64,000 nt of DNA. Origin: Hydrogenedens sp964549105. GTDB taxonomy: Bacteria; Hydrogenedentota; Hydrogenedentia; Hydrogenedentales; Hydrogenedentaceae. The stretch lies in the NCBI GenBank assembly GCA_964549105.1, contig CAZJTZ010000014.1:14070-78069 (forward strand), in the 5' to 3' direction. Position 1 is the first letter of the stretch. Every line of letters starts with the position of its first letter. A model generated the notes under the pieces. That model made no database searches, was not told the DNA's origin, and worked only from the letters and a program-made list of their open reading frames with translations. A program made the position numbers and the translations under genes. Shown here one piece after another: positions 1 to 7,660 of this stretch.

Positions 1-277
1 AAAAAATATCTAAATCATCAAGAAGTTCACCAAAACGGTTTATCCATGCTCTCTTTCCAGGAGATTTTCCAAATCCTCGCTGGTCATAAGAAAAGACTGT
101 TATCCCTTGCTTATTTATCTGTTCTGACATATAATCATATCGGGCACAATGTTCCCCGTAGCCATGGATTAAAACAATATTTGCAACCTTCTTGTCTTCC
201 TCAGAAACCCATGTTCTACGGTAAAACTTTTCATGCTGTATGTTAAACCATTCTTCTTTAATCATATAACTTTTCAT
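1..277 (-). CDS. Alpha/beta hydrolase, lysophospholipase/monoglyceride lipase type (N-terminal part)
   Basis: The reading frame starts at ATG 277-275 and runs off the left edge, giving 92 codons. The visible part holds the oxyanion-hole segment VLIHGYGEHCARYD (about residues 35-48) and the segment YDQRGFGKSPG, both typical of the Hydrolase_4 family of monoacylglycerol lipases and lysophospholipases. The nucleophile elbow GxSxG and the Asp/His of the triad would lie outside the window. The start overlaps the stop of the upstream CoA-transferase gene by four bases (ATGA), so the two are probably translationally coupled. A link to acyl-ester or acyl-CoA metabolism is inferred from that neighbour. 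The exact substrate cannot be read from this fragment. Confidence 0.8.
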   Translation of the reverse strand, partial: MKSYMIKEEWFNIQHEKFYRRTWVSEEDKKVANIVLIHGYGEHCARYDYMSEQINKQGITVFSYDQRGFGKSPGKRAWINRFGELLDDLDIF

Positions 278-1827
278 TCAAATTTAATGTTCATTGGTTC
301 TGGCAAAAATATATGTTCATTCATTGTTCTAATTTTATCAGGAATGACAGGTCTAAATTCCATCTGATTTAATATATTTTTTTCTAAATCAATTCCAGGT
401 GCAATCTCGGTAATCATTAGTCCTTCGGGAACAAGTTTAAATACACACCGTTCTGTTATAAGGGTAACATCTTGCTGATTTTCTAATGCGAACTTACCGC
501 TGTAAGTAATTTGCTCAACTTTTTTAATAAATTTTTTTACCTTTCCTTCGTTAATAATATTTAATTTTCCATCCTTAACCTCTGTCTTGCTACCCACTGC
601 GGTAAATTCACCACAAAACACCAATTTTTTAGCAGACTGAGTGAGGTTAATAAAACCGCCTGCACCAATCGCAACCTGACCTAATTTGCTAACATTTACA
701 TTTCCATTTTCATCAACTTGTGCCATCCCTATACATGTCAAATCAAGTCCTCCACCATCATAAAAATCGAACATACTCGATTGAGAAAGAAAAGCCACAG
801 GATTTTTTGCGGGACCAAAGTTTTTCCCTCGTTCAGGAACACCTCCAATCACACCTAATTCTGTGGTCATTGTAACTTTGTCAAAAACACCTTCCTCAAA
901 CGCGATATTTGCAACATCCATAGGAATCCCAAATCCTAAATTTGCTATCATCCGAGGCTTAAGTTCTAAAAATGCTCGTCGTGCAATAACCTTTTCAAAA
1001 TCTAACGGCATAACTTCAAGTTCCTCTTTAAGGTCTGCTAAAACTTCACCACTAATAGATGGGTTATATTGCACGAACAGGGTTTGCGGATGCTTTTCAG
1101 GGGTTTGAGCAACAACAATATAATCAACAAAAATTCCCGGTACGCGGACATACGAGGGCTTAGCAGGTGTATCACTAAGTCTCTCTACCTGAGCGATAAC
1201 AAAACCACCATTTGTCTTCACTGCCATAGCCCCTTCTAAAATTTCCATCAATGCTCCTTCCCTTTCAATCGTAATGTTTCCGTGTGGGTCTGCCGTTGTC
1301 CCACGGATAATACCTATATCGCAGGGAAGTGGATGATAAAGTATATAGTCCTTACCTCCGACCTGAACAATTTCCGAAATATCTTCACATGCCATAGTCC
1401 TTTCATTCATTTTTCCTCCGCCATACCTCGGGTCAACAAAAGTGCCTAAACCAATACGCGTTAATAACCCAGGTCTTTTAGCAGCCATATCTCGATATAA
1501 TTGACATAGCGTTCCCTGTGGAATGTTATATGCCTCAACTTGATTACTACCCACAAGCCTTGCCACTTTATGATTTAAGCCAAAATGTCCTGCATAAATC
1601 CTTTTTACCATACCTGGCACGGCAAAATGATTCATCCCCCTGGGGTCATCATTTAAAGGTCCCAAGCCAGCAGCCCAGATTAGGGATAAATCTTTCGGAT
1701 GCCCATTCTCATAATAGCCACGCTCAATTGCTGAATAAATTTCTTCTGACGGCATCGGAACCACCAGAATTTTGGCTTCATCAGGTATAAGTTTTACTAC
1801 TTCTTCTACTGTTACTACCCTTGCCAT
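274..1827 (-). CDS. Family I acyl-CoA:acetate/3-ketoacid CoA-transferase (fused alpha and beta halves)
   Basis: This 517-residue protein has the length and layout of single-chain family I CoA-transferases (YdiF/propionate CoA-transferase type), with an alpha-like half and then a beta-like half. The beta half carries TTELGVIGGVPERG near residue 320; its Glu corresponds to the residue that forms the glutamyl-CoA thioester in this family. Glycine-rich oxyanion segments such as GAGGFINLTQSAKK follow. The enzyme would move CoA between an acyl-CoA and acetate or another short acid in the cytoplasm. The start is supported by a strong AAGGAGG site eight bases upstream. It is co-transcribed with the hydrolase at the window edge. 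The acyl substrate cannot be assigned. Confidence 0.88.
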   Translation of the reverse strand: MARVVTVEEVVKLIPDEAKILVVPMPSEEIYSAIERGYYENGHPKDLSLIWAAGLGPLNDDPRGMNHFAVPGMVKRIYAGHFGLNHKVARLVGSNQVEAYNIPQGTLCQLYRDMAAKRPGLLTRIGLGTFVDPRYGGGKMNERTMACEDISEIVQVGGKDYILYHPLPCDIGIIRGTTADPHGNITIEREGALMEILEGAMAVKTNGGFVIAQVERLSDTPAKPSYVRVPGIFVDYIVVAQTPEKHPQTLFVQYNPSISGEVLADLKEELEVMPLDFEKVIARRAFLELKPRMIANLGFGIPMDVANIAFEEGVFDKVTMTTELGVIGGVPERGKNFGPAKNPVAFLSQSSMFDFYDGGGLDLTCIGMAQVDENGNVNVSKLGQVAIGAGGFINLTQSAKKLVFCGEFTAVGSKTEVKDGKLNIINEGKVKKFIKKVEQITYSGKFALENQQDVTLITERCVFKLVPEGLMITEIAPGIDLEKNILNQMEFRPVIPDKIRTMNEHIFLPEPMNIKFE

Positions 1828-1857
1828 AATTTGCCTCCTTACAAAAGTTTTTCTATC

Positions 1858-1885
1858 TTTATATATTATAGTAGGAATATATCAA
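1858..1885 (-). promoter_or_regulatory. Candidate sigma70-type promoter for the CoA-transferase gene
   Basis: On the minus strand TTGATA (1885-1880) is followed after 16 bases by TATAAA (1863-1858), about 30 bases before the start codon. A second TATAAT-like hexamer overlaps at 1870-1865. The region is so AT-rich that chance matches are likely. Confidence 0.35.
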
Positions 1886-2112
1886 TATTTACCTTTATTT
1901 GTAAAATTAAAAACATAAAAAAAATAAATTATAGGAAAATATAGCAATAAAGTCATTAAAAATTGACTTAAAATTATCAAATAGTATATTTGTGAAAAGC
2001 AATCCAGAATATATGGTAAATATTTTATAGATAATTATCTTTTTAAAATTATAGAAAATTCACTTATCCCAAAAAAAGTAAAATGTTGCAAAAGAATTGG
2101 ACTCATACAAAC

Positions 2113-2165
2113 TTTTGAAAAGAGAACTTAATTTGTATTAAAATGGGTTAAGTTCTTTTTTGTTT
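2113..2165 (+). promoter_or_regulatory. Promoter-like element overlapping an inverted repeat upstream of ilvE
   Basis: AGAACTTAA (2123-2131) and its exact reverse complement TTAAGTTCT (2148-2156) form a 9-bp stem with a 16-base loop, followed by six T then GTTTT. This resembles an intrinsic terminator pointing into ilvE. TTTTGA (2113-2118) and TATTAA (2136-2141) with a 17-base spacer overlap it, so the repeat could instead be an operator around a -10 box. GAGGAG at about 2174 is the ilvE ribosome-binding site. The sequence alone does not decide between attenuator and operator. Confidence 0.4.
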
Positions 2166-2188
2166 TCAATCAATGAGGAGTTTTAGAC

Positions 2189-3127
2189 ATGTCACAAAAA
2201 ATGTTTCCTGGTAAACTTGCATATTTTGAAGGGAAATATGTCCCAATTGAAAATGCAAAAATTAGCATAATGACACATGGTTTTAACTATGGCACAGGCT
2301 TATTTGAAGGCATACGCGGTTATTATTCTGAAAAGGATAATTCAATCCTTATCTTTCGATTAAAAGAGCATATTGACCGATTGGTTCGGAATTGCCGAAT
2401 CTTATATATGGAGGTATCCGAAACTTCTGAAGAAATGGAAAATATATGTATGGAACTTGTTAAAAAGAGTGGCTTTCGGGAGGGAGTATATATAAGACCT
2501 ATTGTGTATAAAAGTGAATTATCTCTAGGACCAATATTTAAAGGATTGGAAAGCAAGTTGTGTTGTTATGTAATAAAATTGGCAGATTACTGCGATACGG
2601 TTTCAGGTTTAGATGTTTGTGTATCATCATGGAGACGACTCTCGGATAATGCTATACCCAGCCGTGTTAAATCTACAGGAAGTTATGCAAATCCAGCATT
2701 AGCGGCTTCAGAAGCCCAACAAGGGGGCTATAATGAAGCAATTTTCCTTAATGAGCAAGGAATGGTAGTCGAAGGTAGCGCTATGAATATCTTTTTGGTT
2801 CACCAGGGCGAACTGATTACGCCACCTCGTTCTGCTAATATACTTGTTGGAATTACACGCAATACTGTTATTGAATTAATAAAGAATGAACTTAATTTAG
2901 AAGTGGTTGAGCGACCTATTGCAAGAACGGAACTTTATATAGCAGATGAAATCTTTTTCTGTGGCACAGGCGCCCAAATTGCACCTGTTCGCTCAGTAGA
3001 CGGACGAGTTGTTGGAACTGGAAAACCTGGACCCATTACCCAAAAACTTCAAGAAATATATTTCGATATTGTTCAGGGTAAGAATAAGAAATATAGACAC
3101 TGGTGCACAGTCGTTCCTTGTGAATAA
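2189..3127 (+). CDS. ilvE: Branched-chain amino acid aminotransferase (class IV PLP enzyme)
   Basis: This 312-residue fold-type IV aminotransferase interconverts branched-chain amino acids and their 2-oxo acids, with 2-oxoglutarate/glutamate as partner. It shows the N-terminal THGFNYGTGLFEGIRGY segment, the PLP lysine in RVKSTGSYANPALA (K161), the AIFLNEQGMVVEGSAMN region that holds the cofactor, and FCGTGAQIAPV near the C-terminus. D-amino-acid aminotransferase and aminodeoxychorismate lyase share the fold, but the length and the RGY/FEGIR signature fit IlvE best. The start has a GAGGAG ribosome site. A small membrane-protein gene overlaps its stop, and an inverted repeat lies just upstream. 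Confidence 0.9.
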   Translation: MSQKMFPGKLAYFEGKYVPIENAKISIMTHGFNYGTGLFEGIRGYYSEKDNSILIFRLKEHIDRLVRNCRILYMEVSETSEEMENICMELVKKSGFREGVYIRPIVYKSELSLGPIFKGLESKLCCYVIKLADYCDTVSGLDVCVSSWRRLSDNAIPSRVKSTGSYANPALAASEAQQGGYNEAIFLNEQGMVVEGSAMNIFLVHQGELITPPRSANILVGITRNTVIELIKNELNLEVVERPIARTELYIADEIFFCGTGAQIAPVRSVDGRVVGTGKPGPITQKLQEIYFDIVQGKNKKYRHWCTVVPCE

Positions 3128-3413
3128 AAATCGTATAGTAAAAATAACTTTGAAAATATTATCTATCCCCTGGTTCTGGCTAAATTATGTTTTGCTCCTA
3201 ATTATTATTCTACCTTTCCCATTGTTAGAAATTACTGTAAATGGGCAAAAAGTGCGTTCCGTCCCACTATGGGAATGTTATACTAGTGCAATCAAAGGAA
3301 AATTTACACCACAATTATTTATTGTTTTTGCAATTCATTTATTATTAACTTTTATAATCTGTTTTGCAATCTGGGCTTTCATTTATAGAACCGAAACAAA
3401 AGATAGGCCATAA
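3120..3413 (+). CDS. Small two-helix membrane protein, unknown function
   Basis: This reading frame of about 97 codons is proposed to begin at GTG 3120, overlapping the end of ilvE by eight bases. An upstream ATG at 3009 would lie deep inside ilvE and is unlikely. The protein has two strongly hydrophobic stretches (around LNYVLLLIIILPFPLLEI and LFIVFAIHLLLTFIICF) joined by a short polar loop, with positive charges at both ends. No family was recognised. It ends six bases before the aldolase gene, so it is probably co-transcribed with ilvE and the aldolase. No good ribosome site is visible, so the start is uncertain. Confidence 0.5.
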   Translation: MNKNRIVKITLKILSIPWFWLNYVLLLIIILPFPLLEITVNGQKVRSVPLWECYTSAIKGKFTPQLFIVFAIHLLLTFIICFAIWAFIYRTETKDRP

Positions 3414-3419
3414 TTAATA

Positions 3420-4073
3420 ATGTCCAAATCATGTCAGAAAGAGGAACTAAAAAAGGTAATTTGTGAAATCGGTAGAAAGATGTATCAAAATCAATATATC
3501 TCTTCTACAGATGGAAATATTAGCGTGCGAATTGATGAAAATCTATTTTTATGTACCCCCAGTAATACATGTAAAGGATATTTATCACCAGAGCAGATAT
3601 TGGTAACAAATAATAATTGTGAAGTATTAGAAGGGATAGGTTTGGTTTCCTCTGAGTTCTTTACACATCTTTCTGCTTATGAAGAGCGAGCAGATATTGG
3701 GGCTGTTGTTCATGCACATCCTGTATATAGCATAGTATTGTCTTTAACTGACCTATCCTTATGCGACCCAATACTTCCGGAACTTGTCATGACATTAGGA
3801 GAAGTCCCTACTACCGAATATGCCACTCCGGGCAGCAAAGAGGGTGCAGGAATTATTAAGCCGTGGATAAAACAACATAATGCACTTATCCTTAAATCGC
3901 ATGGAGTCCTTACTGTTGGGAAGGATTTACATCAGGCATATTCCTATCTCGAACGAGTTGAACATTCATCAAAAATCCTTTATTATGCCCATCTACTTGG
4001 AAAACCTGCTACCCTTTCACAAGAGCAATACTTAAAACTAATAGCCAAGGCAGACCTGCCTGAGAGTAAATAA
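3420..4073 (+). CDS. Class II aldolase/adducin family protein (fuculose-phosphate aldolase-like)
   Basis: This 217-residue protein belongs to the zinc-dependent aldolase/epimerase family that includes L-fuculose-1-phosphate aldolase, ribulose-5-phosphate 4-epimerase and MtnB. The family metal site is visible: HAHP (H98, H100) and H161 in ILKSHGVLTVG. The catalytic Glu is E79 in SSEFFTH, which marks an aldolase rather than an epimerase. STDGNISVR and TPSNTCKGYL form the phosphate-binding region. It would cleave a sugar phosphate to a triose phosphate and an aldehyde. It follows ilvE and the small membrane protein with a six-base gap. The natural substrate is not determined by context. Confidence 0.82.
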   Translation: MSKSCQKEELKKVICEIGRKMYQNQYISSTDGNISVRIDENLFLCTPSNTCKGYLSPEQILVTNNNCEVLEGIGLVSSEFFTHLSAYEERADIGAVVHAHPVYSIVLSLTDLSLCDPILPELVMTLGEVPTTEYATPGSKEGAGIIKPWIKQHNALILKSHGVLTVGKDLHQAYSYLERVEHSSKILYYAHLLGKPATLSQEQYLKLIAKADLPESK

Positions 4074-4076
4074 CCT

Positions 4077-4997
4077 TCACTCCTCTTTATACTTTTCATG
4101 AATAACCATGGGTCCATACCGCCAGAACCACCACGCATGTTCAAAAGTAGCCGTCATCCGTTTATAAGTCAGTACCTTTGCAGGTGCAAACACCTTACTC
4201 CACATCTCCTTTTGCTCTCCACCTTTACAACCAGATAAATAAACAAACTTCATCTTTTTGTTTACCTCTATTTCTTGAATATCCTCAGGTCTTATAAATC
4301 CTTCCCTGGATAATATTCCTTCCTCTGTCCCATGTGACGCTATAAAAACAATTTCAGCATTTCTTAACGATTCAAATAAACTCTCTTTACTGACAACCCT
4401 TAATGCGACATTGCCTTTACCATATACTTCAGAACCAGACTTAATGATTGGGAAAAAGCCAATATTGAAAATCCATTGCGGTAAATAATCAAGATTATCA
4501 TAAAGAACATACACTTTTGGTTCTCTTGCTTGTGGATACATCAACAGACACGAATAAATATTTATAACAAATAAAAACAGAACAAAAAGCACGAAAACAG
4601 TATCTGCAAATTCTGATACGGAAAAAAGTGTTTTATGCCTTAGCCAAAAAGAGACAAAAGGTAAAGGCTTTGCCGATTTCATAAGGGCACATCCCAAACC
4701 AAACACTAGAAATACAAACCAACATAAGAGTAACTTTCTCGAAATACTTAAGAACCACGATTCCACTTCCCAATTTTGATAAAAGTCAGGGAATCGCACC
4801 ACAATAAGTGTCAACAAAAGTATACATCCACTCAGAAACAGCAAAAGTAGAATTAGCCAGAACCAAAGGACCAATGACTGTTTAATATGAAACTTTATAA
4901 AATCTTCCTTTATCCTTTTCTGAAAAAGACATAAAAAGGGTGCTAATCCAAAATAAGAAACAGTTAAAATAAAAAGTCTATACGGCTGAGATAACAT
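4077..4997 (-). CDS. Membrane protein with C-terminal CHAT/caspase-like His-Cys domain
   Basis: This 306-residue protein has four hydrophobic segments in its N-terminal half (about residues 7-23, 41-67, 85-105 and 131-153). The first part (KFHIKQSLVLWFW) recalls Tic20/DUF4870-type membrane proteins. The soluble C-terminal part contains IVFIASHGTEEG (H222) and FVYLSGCKGG (C257), spaced and framed like the catalytic His-Gly and Cys of CHAT/caspase-like cysteine peptidases. The end of the protein is rich in aromatic residues (AWWFWRYGP). A protease role is inferred from the dyad. The protein is short for a complete CHAT domain, and a non-catalytic role is possible. It stands alone, convergent with the aldolase gene. 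Confidence 0.6.
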   Translation of the reverse strand: MLSQPYRLFILTVSYFGLAPFLCLFQKRIKEDFIKFHIKQSLVLWFWLILLLLFLSGCILLLTLIVVRFPDFYQNWEVESWFLSISRKLLLCWFVFLVFGLGCALMKSAKPLPFVSFWLRHKTLFSVSEFADTVFVLFVLFLFVINIYSCLLMYPQAREPKVYVLYDNLDYLPQWIFNIGFFPIIKSGSEVYGKGNVALRVVSKESLFESLRNAEIVFIASHGTEEGILSREGFIRPEDIQEIEVNKKMKFVYLSGCKGGEQKEMWSKVFAPAKVLTYKRMTATFEHAWWFWRYGPMVIHEKYKEE

Positions 4998-5472
4998 AAC
5001 TATTTATTTCTAATCACTCCTGTCCAATAAAATATTTGTGAATTTTTTTTGACATTGAAATAAGCAACAAAAAATTTTCTTTAATGTAGAGGTAAATATC
5101 TATTTACATTTTTTATTCCTTTTGGAATGGACTATATTAAAGGCTTACATCGGCTATCTATAATATCATCATTGTATAGAATATATGTTCAACATAATTG
5201 TATTTTGTAGGAGCAGTGATACATCCCTACATTGTAAAAGATTATGTATGCTGTCTATTACAAAAAACGAATAAACTTCATTCAAACTTTTAGCGAGTAG
5301 CAGTAACTCCTGATGTTTATTTGAACTTAATCGTTATACTGAAATCAATTTTTGACTAATAATACCATATTTAGAAACTGTCTTACTCTTTGATTTGTTC
5401 GATATATTTTTGTTAGAATACTTTATTAAAAATAATATAAACCTATATAAACAAGGAGTTTTGTTTTTACCG
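4998..5472. other. Intergenic region upstream of rpsT, with a palindromic element
   Basis: No convincing gene is present. TGTAGG (5206-5211) and CCTACA (5226-5231) form an imperfect palindrome resembling elements near 29.3 kb. A candidate rpsT promoter lies at 5390-5419. An upstream in-frame ATG at 5395 would add 26 residues to S20 that the family does not have. Confidence 0.55.
5390..5419 (+). promoter_or_regulatory. Candidate rpsT promoter
   Basis: TTGATT (5390-5395) and TAGAAT (5414-5419) are separated by 18 bases and lie 54 bases upstream of the rpsT ATG. This gives a short leader carrying the AAGGAG ribosome site at 5453-5458. Confidence 0.35.
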
Positions 5473-5736
5473 ATGGCAAATATTAAATCCCAGAAAAAAC
5501 GCATTAAAACAAATGAACAAAAGAGATTAAGAAATTCTTCTATCCATTCGCGTATGAAATCTATGACCCAAAAAGCACTTCAAGGATTAAATACAAATGG
5601 AGAGCAGCGAGAATCTACAGTCAAACAAGCCATTTCTTCTATTGACCGAGCATGCTCCAAAGGGGTCATTCATCCAAATACAGCAGCTCGTAGAAAATCT
5701 CGTTTAATGAAACATGTAAACAAAGTCATCGGATAA
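5473..5736 (+). CDS. rpsT: 30S ribosomal protein S20
   Basis: The 87-residue product starts MANIKSQKKRIKTNEQKRL and is rich in Lys and Arg throughout, as expected for S20, which binds 16S rRNA early in 30S assembly. The ATG at 5473 gives the usual S20 length. AAGGAG sits 14 bases upstream, which is a long spacing; an in-frame TTG at 5461 would be only two bases from it. The gene stands alone, as rpsT often does, and converges on the secreted-protein operon with an 18-base gap and no clear terminator. Confidence 0.93.
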   Translation: MANIKSQKKRIKTNEQKRLRNSSIHSRMKSMTQKALQGLNTNGEQRESTVKQAISSIDRACSKGVIHPNTAARRKSRLMKHVNKVIG

Positions 5737-5754
5737 GAATATTTTTCTCGCTAA

Positions 5755-7656
5755 TTAAAATGGCGTTCGGCGTAATACTTTAATCAATTCAACCGTACGA
5801 CCCTCTATGTCTGTATAACGCAAAACACCTCGTTTGTCAATTAAAACAAATTGAGGTATTGAGTCTATATAATAATCTGAGAAGGTATGGGCTTCTTGCG
5901 TATCAATTCCAACAGGAAAGGTTATTTGATATTCTTTAATATAATTTTCCACCTCGTCTTCATTAGACGCCCCATCATGAATTGAAAGGAAGTCCACATC
6001 CGAAATCCCTTTATATAAGTCAAACAAAGCCCTCATTTCTTCAACATACATCCTTCCTTTAAGGGTAGTATCAAACCCACCCCAAAATAAAATCAATATA
6101 ACTTTACCCTCCATCTCTTGCAAAGAATTTTTACCCCCTTTATAATTAAACCAGGAACGGCACTGAATTTTAGGAGCTGTCTTGTCTATAAGAGATGCTA
6201 ATTTATTATTTGCATCTTTATTTACAAACTTTTCCTGATTCGGTTCATAAGAATTTAATACAATATTCAAAGGTTCACCATTTTTATATATATCTACCGA
6301 AAATTCATTTTTTAGGAATCGCAAGGCGTGTTCAGCGACAAATTTCACAGGATTAACATCAGGAACCATATCGAACAATATTTGGAACTTCCCTTCATTA
6401 TTTGTAAGTGTATAAAACGGAAAGGGAAGATTTTTGGTGCAAATAAAAACTTTATCCCCTTCTTTTCCATCTGAAAACATAACTTTGCCATAGATTTCAG
6501 GTAATTTTTTTACTCGTATAGGTGGTACTAAAACCTTCTTTTCATTTTGAAAATCAATAGGTATTTCAGGAAGATTTTCTGTTATAAATCCTGGTGGTGG
6601 GATTATCTTTATTTTTACCTTTTTTGAACTTGACTTTAATAGATATTTTCCCTCCTCATTTGTAAACACAGAATCTTCAACTCCACTTTCTTCCTTAATT
6701 GCCACCTTTGCAAGTTCACAGGGTCCTCCATCTATTAATTGAATAACCCCCTGGATGTAAAGAGGATTTTCAAAGGCGAAATCCAGTACTATTTCCTCTT
6801 GTTCCTCTGCCGAAATAGACACTTCTTTAGGAAGTGTATTCGGAAAATCGGGATGTGTAGCAAAAATCCGATATTCCCCTTTATCCAGCCGAAGTCTATA
6901 TAAACCTTCTGCATCTGTCTTTGCAGGTAAAATTAATCTCTCTCGATTTGCACCCTTTTGTAATGCGACTATAAAGGCATCTTTAACCCCTTTTTCTTCC
7001 TTCATGACTCTTCCTCTAACTAAAGTTCCTTTATTCAAAATAATATCCATACTCTTTTTTTCATTCACAGGGATAAAAGGCATATAGGTATCAGTAAATT
7101 CTACATGACTAATTATGATTCTGATAAATCCTCCCTGAGGCATACCTGGTACAACAATCTCGCCATTATCATTACTACGAAGCCAGCCATAACCCAATTC
7201 TGCTATATCTTCCGATGGAATCCAGAATTTATCTCCTATCCATAAACGCCGGATGTATGCACCAGAGATAGGGGTCAAATTAGGACTTAGCACTCTTAAC
7301 TTTTGTTGAACACCATCATAAAGATTTATAACAACCTGATTTTCATTTTGCATAAGAATAAAGGAGCAGCCTCCCAACTTTTTATTGTTATCCCTTGCAA
7401 TTATAGTCACTTCTCCTGGTGGATAATTTGAGAATATAAATTGTCCATCTTTATTTACTTCTGTTTTTGTAACCCCTTGAATTGAATGCACGAGCCACAC
7501 TAAGGCATTAGAACAGGGTTTACCATCAGACTGACATACAATCCCCTTAATCTCATAAGCGTATGAAGTACTACAAAAGAAATAGAGAAAAAAAATTACA
7601 AATAGGAATAATATCCCTTTTGTAAATATTGGACGAAATTGAAAATTTCTGTTCAT
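5755..7656 (-). CDS. Secreted multi-domain protein: carboxypeptidase-regulatory-like repeats plus degenerate TlpA/thioredoxin-like domain
   Basis: The 633-residue product begins with a charged N-terminus and a hydrophobic core (GILFLFVIFFLYFFCSTSYA), likely a signal peptide. The middle consists of successive beta-sandwich modules of the CarboxypepD_reg type, with repeated features such as IKGIVCQSDGKPCSNALVWL, FVNKDG-like turns and DAEGLYRL. The last 150 residues resemble TlpA/AhpC-TSA thioredoxin folds (APKIQ...VILILFWGG...SIPQFVLIDKRGVLRY). The CxxC position reads GGFDTT, so redox activity of the usual type is not expected. It is the last gene of a four-gene operon and lies four bases after its paralogue. 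A role at the cell surface or in the periplasm is inferred. Confidence 0.7.
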   Translation of the reverse strand: MNRNFQFRPIFTKGILFLFVIFFLYFFCSTSYAYEIKGIVCQSDGKPCSNALVWLVHSIQGVTKTEVNKDGQFIFSNYPPGEVTIIARDNNKKLGGCSFILMQNENQVVINLYDGVQQKLRVLSPNLTPISGAYIRRLWIGDKFWIPSEDIAELGYGWLRSNDNGEIVVPGMPQGGFIRIIISHVEFTDTYMPFIPVNEKKSMDIILNKGTLVRGRVMKEEKGVKDAFIVALQKGANRERLILPAKTDAEGLYRLRLDKGEYRIFATHPDFPNTLPKEVSISAEEQEEIVLDFAFENPLYIQGVIQLIDGGPCELAKVAIKEESGVEDSVFTNEEGKYLLKSSSKKVKIKIIPPPGFITENLPEIPIDFQNEKKVLVPPIRVKKLPEIYGKVMFSDGKEGDKVFICTKNLPFPFYTLTNNEGKFQILFDMVPDVNPVKFVAEHALRFLKNEFSVDIYKNGEPLNIVLNSYEPNQEKFVNKDANNKLASLIDKTAPKIQCRSWFNYKGGKNSLQEMEGKVILILFWGGFDTTLKGRMYVEEMRALFDLYKGISDVDFLSIHDGASNEDEVENYIKEYQITFPVGIDTQEAHTFSDYYIDSIPQFVLIDKRGVLRYTDIEGRTVELIKVLRRTPF

Positions 7657-7660
7657 ATTT

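Larger units (their letters stand above)
1828..2188. other. Divergent intergenic region
   Basis: This 361-base gap separates the leftward CoA-transferase gene from rightward ilvE. It is very AT-rich and has no convincing reading frame. It holds a candidate promoter on the left (1858-1885) and, on the right, a hairpin followed by a T-run directly before ilvE. Nothing else was recognised. Confidence 0.6.

Noticed and set aside
46..246. Rightward 66-codon reading frame at the left edge
   Set aside because: It is the shadow of the alpha/beta hydrolase on the other strand, which has clear family motifs.
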